From the NCBI GenBank assembly GCA_900553705.1, contig USEK01000053.1, forward strand, positions 1 to 8,515: a stretch of DNA of 8,515 nt, in the 5' to 3' direction. Within the stretch, counting starts at the first letter, position 1. Each line of letters starts with the position of its first letter. The position numbers and the translations under genes are program-made. This DNA comes from an uncultured Collinsella sp. Its GTDB lineage: Bacteria; Actinomycetota; Coriobacteriia; Coriobacteriales; Coriobacteriaceae. This document shows positions 6,201 through 8,515 of this stretch, piece after piece. The notes beneath the pieces are model-generated. The model saw only the letters and a program-made list of their open reading frames with translations, was not told the origin of the DNA and did not search any database.

Positions 6201-7963
6201 TCTATCCCTGGATCGCCGAGGTCCGTCAGTCCACGCCCGGCATCGGCCTGATCTCGCCTCCGCCGCACCACGACATCTACTCCATCGAGGACCTGGCAGA
6301 GCTGATCTTCGATCTTAAGAACGCTAACCCCGGCGCGCGCGTGTCGGTCAAGCTGGTCAGCGAGGCCGGCGTCGGCACCATCGCCACCGGTGTGGCCAAG
6401 GGTGCTGCCGACAAGATCTTGATCAGCGGCCACAATGGCGGCTCGGGTGCCGCTGCACGTGATTCCATTTGGCACGCCGGCCTGCCGCTGGAGCTTGGCC
6501 TTGCCGAAGCCCAGCAGACACTGCTGCAAAATGGCCTGCGCTCGCGCGTGGTGCTCGAGGCCGACGGCAAGCTCATGGACGGCATCGACGTCGCCGTCGC
6601 CTGCTTGCTGGGCGCCGAGGAGTTTGGCTTCGCGACCATGCCGCTCATCTCCATGGGCTGCCTCATGCAGCGCGACTGCCAGCAGGATACCTGCCCGGCC
6701 GGCATCGCTACGCAAAACTGCCGCCTGCGCCGTGGCTTCCGCGGCAAGCCCGAGCACGTCGAGCACTTTATGCTCTTTGTTGCCGAGCAGCTGCGCGAGG
6801 TCATGGCGAGCCTGGGCTTCCGCACCGTCGACGAGATGGTCGGCCATCCCGAGTGCTTGCGTCAGATCGAGGTCCCGGGCAACCGTAAGGCCAACCTGCT
6901 CGATCTGTCGCCCGTGCTGGCGAGCGCGACCTGCGAGTTCGGTGCCCATATCCCGGGTGCCGACGGTCGCCACTTCCTGCCGCAGATGGCCGCGGACAGC
7001 GAGCTCGACAAGACGCTCGACTCCACGTTGTTTGTGCCCTATACGGCCGATGCCCGTGCGCACCTGCGTCCGATTCGCTTCCGCGCCGATATCGCCAACG
7101 TCAACCGTTGCGTGGGCACCATCCTGGGAAACGCGGTGACCAAGGCGCATCCCGAGGGCCTGCCCGCCGGCTCCATTACCATCGATTGCGATGGTTCGGC
7201 CGGTCAGAGCTTTGGCGCCTTCCTGCCGCGCGGCATTACGCTCAACGTGTGCGGCGACGCCAACGACTACTTTGGCAAGGGCCTTTCGGGCGGCGAGGTG
7301 TCGGTGCGCCCCAACCCGCATGCGACCTACAAGTTCGACGAGAACATCATCGTGGGCAACGTTGCGTTCTTTGGCGCCACGAGCGGCCGTGGCTTCATTA
7401 ACGGTCTGGCCGGCCAGCGCTTTGGCGTGCGCAACTCCGGCGCCACCGTGGTGGTCGAGGGCTGCGGCAACCATGGCTGCGAGTACATGACGGGCGGTCT
7501 GGCGCTCATCCTGGGTGAGGTCGGGCAGAATTTTGCCGCCGGTATGACGGGCGGTGTGGCCTATGTCTTTGACCAGTACGGCACGCTCGATGCCCGTGTG
7601 AACCACGAGAGCGTTGAGCTCAAGGCCCCGACGGCCGGCGAGCTGGCGCAGATTCGCGAACTCATCCAGGAGCACGTGGACGCGACGCAGAGCCCGCGCG
7701 GCATTAAGCTGCTCTACAGCTTTGAGACGATGAGCAGGCACTTTGTGAAGGTCATTCCGACCGAGTACGAGCGCGTGCTGGCGATTGTCGCCGCGGGCGA
7801 GGCTATCGGCAAGACGCATGCGCAGGCCGAGGAGCTGGCGTTTGACATTGTGACCGGTCGCGCGAGTGCCGCGGATGTCGCTCGCTTTGATGTCGCGGGC
7901 GGTGCTGCGGGCGCTGTGTCCGTGGCTGCCAGCTCTGTTGCTTCGACCAAGAAGGAGGCGTAA
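3266..7963 (+). CDS. gltB: Glutamate synthase, large (alpha) subunit
   Basis: This 1565-aa cytoplasmic enzyme makes two glutamates from glutamine and 2-oxoglutarate, with electrons from the GltD subunit. Domains in order: class II glutamine amidotransferase, with nucleophile Cys21 (DACGIG) exposed after propeptide removal, LEHRGGTG, and HNGEINTLKGN at about 254-264; a central domain (about 470-760) including NHGNLLEDSR; the FMN-binding synthase barrel (about 840-1215) with GAMSYGSISKEAHE near 886-899 and ISGHNGGSGA; the [3Fe-4S] ligands Cys1132, Cys1138 and Cys1143 in CLMQRDCQQDTCPAG; and the C-terminal GXGXG beta-helix (about 1290-1455, SAGQSFGAFLPRG). Length is slightly above the usual ~1480-1530 because of an Ala/Gly/Ser-rich tail after about residue 1500. 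The start has AGGGGAGG 6 nt upstream. gltD follows by 5 nt, so they form an operon. All key residues seen are intact. Confidence 0.97.
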   Translation: MQADSAQQQGLYRPEFDHDACGIGALADINGERHHQILDDALSILVNLEHRGGTGLEKNTGDGAGILFQVPHHFFRKEAQKCGQILPAEGDYGVAMLFFPQDDKGVEDARRVFEEGCAEAGVPLLFWREVPVDPHDLGETARACMPTILQAFLGRPDDTPAGDAFERRLYVCRRTIEKKADAEFALRDKIFYVCSMSSRTIVYKGMLVATQMRRFFIDLNDAAVKTAVALVHSRYSTNTTPSWERAHPNRFIIHNGEINTLKGNVNWIRAREPNLYSPVLQHDLERVMPIINREGSDSAILDNVLEFLVMNGRPLTRAASMLLPEPWDHNDNLSEERRAYDAYQSMLMEPWDGPAAIAFTDGRTLGAALDRNGLRPARYYVTRDGRFMLASEVGTIEVSPENILTSGCLGPGQMLEVDFARGRVIYNDELRARYAKEKPYRDWIAEETLTVAALDEPVAATPAEDAEVPAAVRMAKLGYHWDDVDEVVRPMAQQGKAPLASMGIDAPLACLSKKTRSFFDYFYQLFAQVTNPPIDALREHMVTSTTLYLGNHGNLLEDSRTACQLVRLERPLLNEEEFERICAIDRVGFKTRRFRAVYRRDAGEGALQAALKQLAEDVEAAVRDGVNIVVLSDRAAAGEVPVSSLLAVGCVHNHLIRAGVRTFADIVVECGDAVSPHDFAALVGYSASGIYPYNAHACIRDLAACGDLDVTAEQGIANYNKAATAGIVSIMSKMGISTVQSYHSAQIFEAVGFTPEFVNAYFAGTVSRVGGMGVEDVEREQNERYDAALAILKSPAPDQLPTLGLTKWRPLGGEDHLIDPQTVYLLQTACREDSYDTFKEYSDRLHRTGRAVRLRDLLDFDASGRTPVALDEVEPAFNIVRRFNTGAMSYGSISKEAHECMAIAMNRLHGRSNSGEGGEDPRRETPLANGDSKNSAIKQVASARFGVTSRYLCSAFEIQIKMAQGAKPGEGGHLPGKKVYPWIAEVRQSTPGIGLISPPPHHDIYSIEDLAELIFDLKNANPGARVSVKLVSEAGVGTIATGVAKGAADKILISGHNGGSGAAARDSIWHAGLPLELGLAEAQQTLLQNGLRSRVVLEADGKLMDGIDVAVACLLGAEEFGFATMPLISMGCLMQRDCQQDTCPAGIATQNCRLRRGFRGKPEHVEHFMLFVAEQLREVMASLGFRTVDEMVGHPECLRQIEVPGNRKANLLDLSPVLASATCEFGAHIPGADGRHFLPQMAADSELDKTLDSTLFVPYTADARAHLRPIRFRADIANVNRCVGTILGNAVTKAHPEGLPAGSITIDCDGSAGQSFGAFLPRGITLNVCGDANDYFGKGLSGGEVSVRPNPHATYKFDENIIVGNVAFFGATSGRGFINGLAGQRFGVRNSGATVVVEGCGNHGCEYMTGGLALILGEVGQNFAAGMTGGVAYVFDQYGTLDARVNHESVELKAPTAGELAQIRELIQEHVDATQSPRGIKLLYSFETMSRHFVKVIPTEYERVLAIVAAGEAIGKTHAQAEELAFDIVTGRASAADVARFDVAGGAAGAVSVAASSVASTKKEA
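7952..7958 (+). promoter_or_regulatory. gltD ribosome binding site inside gltB
   Basis: AAGGAGG, a full anti-Shine-Dalgarno match, lies within the last gltB codons (Lys-Lys-Glu-Ala), 10 nt before the gltD ATG at 7969. It couples translation of the two subunits and supports the ATG chosen for gltD. Confidence 0.8.
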
Positions 7964-7968
7964 GTGCC

Positions 7969-8181
7969 ATGGGTAAGCCCGGTGCTTTTCTTGATATCGA
8001 TCGCGTGACCCACGAGCTTCGCCCCGTGGAGGAGCGCAGCCGCGATTTCGATCCGCTGTACGTGGAGCTCGACGACGACGCGCGCCGTGCACAGGCGAGC
8101 CGCTGCATGATGTGCGGCGTGGCGTTTTGCCGATGGCACTACAACAGTCAGCCTTCGTTATGGTATTTCTTTTATCAGTGA
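7969..8181 (+). CDS. gltD: Glutamate synthase small (beta) subunit, N-terminal fragment cut by a chimeric junction
   Basis: GltD passes electrons from NADPH through FAD and [4Fe-4S] clusters to GltB. The first 54 codons are convincing GltD: MGKPGAFLDIDR, RPVEERSRDF, and the first cluster motif RCMMCGVAFC (Cys46, Cys49, Cys54). Family members are about 480-500 aa and continue with H/Q-x-G-C-P after this point. Here codon 55 onward reads RWHYNSQPSLWYFFYQ and stops at 8179-8181, with no GltD resemblance and lower GC. The true gene therefore ends in this window at about 8130, and the last 16 residues are junction sequence. The break is more likely an assembly or library chimera than a natural truncation, because an unrelated gene fragment starts in another frame at the same base. 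Confidence 0.88.
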   Translation: MGKPGAFLDIDRVTHELRPVEERSRDFDPLYVELDDDARRAQASRCMMCGVAFCRWHYNSQPSLWYFFYQ

Positions 8182-8257
8182 GGAACAGGCTGAAAAGAAC
8201 CTGCATCGCGAATTAAAAGACTACAATATAAAGGCACTTGCAGAAGCTGGCCGCCGG
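8131..8257 (+). pseudogene. Foreign gene fragment resembling GH92 alpha-mannosidase
   Basis: In the frame beginning GAT at 8132 the sequence reads DGTTTVSLRYGISFISEEQ and continues AEKNLHRELKDYNIKALAEAGR. The pattern 'GISFIS-EQA--NL--EL' followed by a helix matches what I recall of the N-terminal beta-sandwich end of glycoside hydrolase family 92 (alpha-mannosidases), where a Trp-Asn should soon follow. After about 8255 the resemblance stops (RRAVRHRLRMCK). The fragment has neither start nor end and is in a different frame from gltD. Its codon use (AAA, TTA, ATA, GAA) differs from everything upstream. I read it as a read-sized piece of another genome joined here; the family assignment is moderate. 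Confidence 0.5.
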
Positions 8258-8314
8258 GCAGTCCGTCACAGGTTAAGAATGTGTAAAACCCGCCGGCAAA
8301 AGGGTGCCTGCGCG

Positions 8315-8343
8315 TTGCATTTTGCCCCCCGATATGGTAAGAT
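8315..8343 (+). promoter_or_regulatory. Probable promoter of the lipoprotein gene
   Basis: TTGCAT (8315-8320), a 17-nt spacer, and TAAGAT (8338-8343) preceded by TG at 8335-8336 (extended -10). It lies 74 nt before the lipoprotein ATG. The rest of 8258-8417 shows no coding sign; I see only short GC-rich complementary patches around 8290-8312. Confidence 0.5.
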
Positions 8344-8417
8344 AATACTGTTCTGCCCGGTGTTCGCATACACACCCGCAGCCGAACGAATGATTTCAAC
8401 AAAAGAAGGAACAATTT

Positions 8418-8515
8418 ATGATAAACCGCACAAAAATCGCATCTCTGGCTGTCTGCGCCATCCTGTCTGCCGCTGTGCTGACCGGCTGCGGCGGCTCCTC
8501 CGCTTCTTCCTCCAC
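8418..8515 (+). CDS. Lipoprotein, N-terminal part (signal peptide only)
   Basis: Thirty-two codons are present before the window ends. The protein begins MINRTKIASLAV: a short basic n-region, a hydrophobic stretch (ASLAVCAILSAAVL), and a lipobox LTGC with Cys24 as the lipidated residue, followed by a GGSSASSS linker. This is a classic type II signal peptide for an exported, membrane-anchored protein, commonly a substrate-binding protein of an ABC importer, but nothing of the mature domain is visible so the function is unknown. AGAAGGA (8404-8410), 7 nt upstream, fits the ATG. It belongs to the foreign tail, not to the gltBD chromosome; the Gly/Ser-rich style suggests a gut Firmicute. Confidence 0.8.
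   Translation, partial: MINRTKIASLAVCAILSAAVLTGCGGSSASSS

Noticed and set aside
4298..8206. 1302-codon open frame on the minus strand opposite gltB, plus a 336-codon one at 3242-4252
   Set aside because: Both are antisense shadows of gltB. Its strong GC3 codon bias avoids TTA, CTA and TCA in that phase, so stops are absent on the other strand. The translations are low-complexity Arg/His/Ala/Gly-rich with no family motifs, and the longer one even runs through the chimeric junction.
8131..8515. Open frame continuing from the GH92-like fragment to the window end
   Set aside because: It has no stop, but family resemblance ends near 8255 and the last third is antiphase to a clear lipoprotein signal peptide. 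The openness looks like chance.

Overview
The first ~8.13 kb looks like one piece of a GC-rich, high-GC3 chromosome from an anaerobic actinobacterium. Codon use, the smpB / flavoprotein / rubredoxin / Nramp / glutamate-synthase gene set and the intergenic repeat style fit a gut Coriobacteriia member, Collinsella-like. That assignment is from memory and was not searched. Both ends are not natural sequence. Bases 1-13 are the end of the Tn5/Nextera mosaic-end adapter. After about 8130 the sequence switches abruptly to unrelated, less GC-rich DNA that appears to come from another organism, probably a Firmicute.

Layout: the C-terminal 72 residues of SmpB (+), then a long imperfect palindrome and a rho-independent terminator. 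Next come a flavin-reductase-like split-barrel flavoprotein (+) and a 47-residue rubredoxin (+, missed by ORF calling because it is short), closed by a strong GC-rich terminator. Together these two resemble a split 'high-molecular-weight rubredoxin'. A two-unit hairpin array follows. Then comes an Nramp/MntH metal-ion transporter on the minus strand, with a candidate DtxR/MntR-type operator in its promoter region. A three-unit array of the same hairpins lies in the divergent region before gltB. The complete large subunit of glutamate synthase, gltB (+, 1565 aa), fills 3266-7963. gltD begins 5 nt after it but is lost after codon 54 at a chimeric junction. The tail holds a short fragment resembling a GH92 alpha-mannosidase, a second probable junction near 8255, then a promoter and the first 32 residues of a lipoprotein.

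The most interesting natural signal is the hairpin family. Five palindromic units lie in two clusters flanking mntH, with an exact 80-bp period in both clusters. They have paired substitutions in the arms, a partly conserved loop, and cluster-specific start and end sequences. They sit in both a convergent and a divergent intergenic region and lack T-tracts, so neither terminators nor ordinary operators explain them well.

Functionally, gltB and gltD would form NADPH-type glutamate synthase for ammonium assimilation. The flavoprotein and rubredoxin are probably an electron-transfer pair used against oxygen or nitric oxide. MntH would import Mn2+/Fe2+. No shared pathway links the three blocks beyond redox and metal housekeeping.
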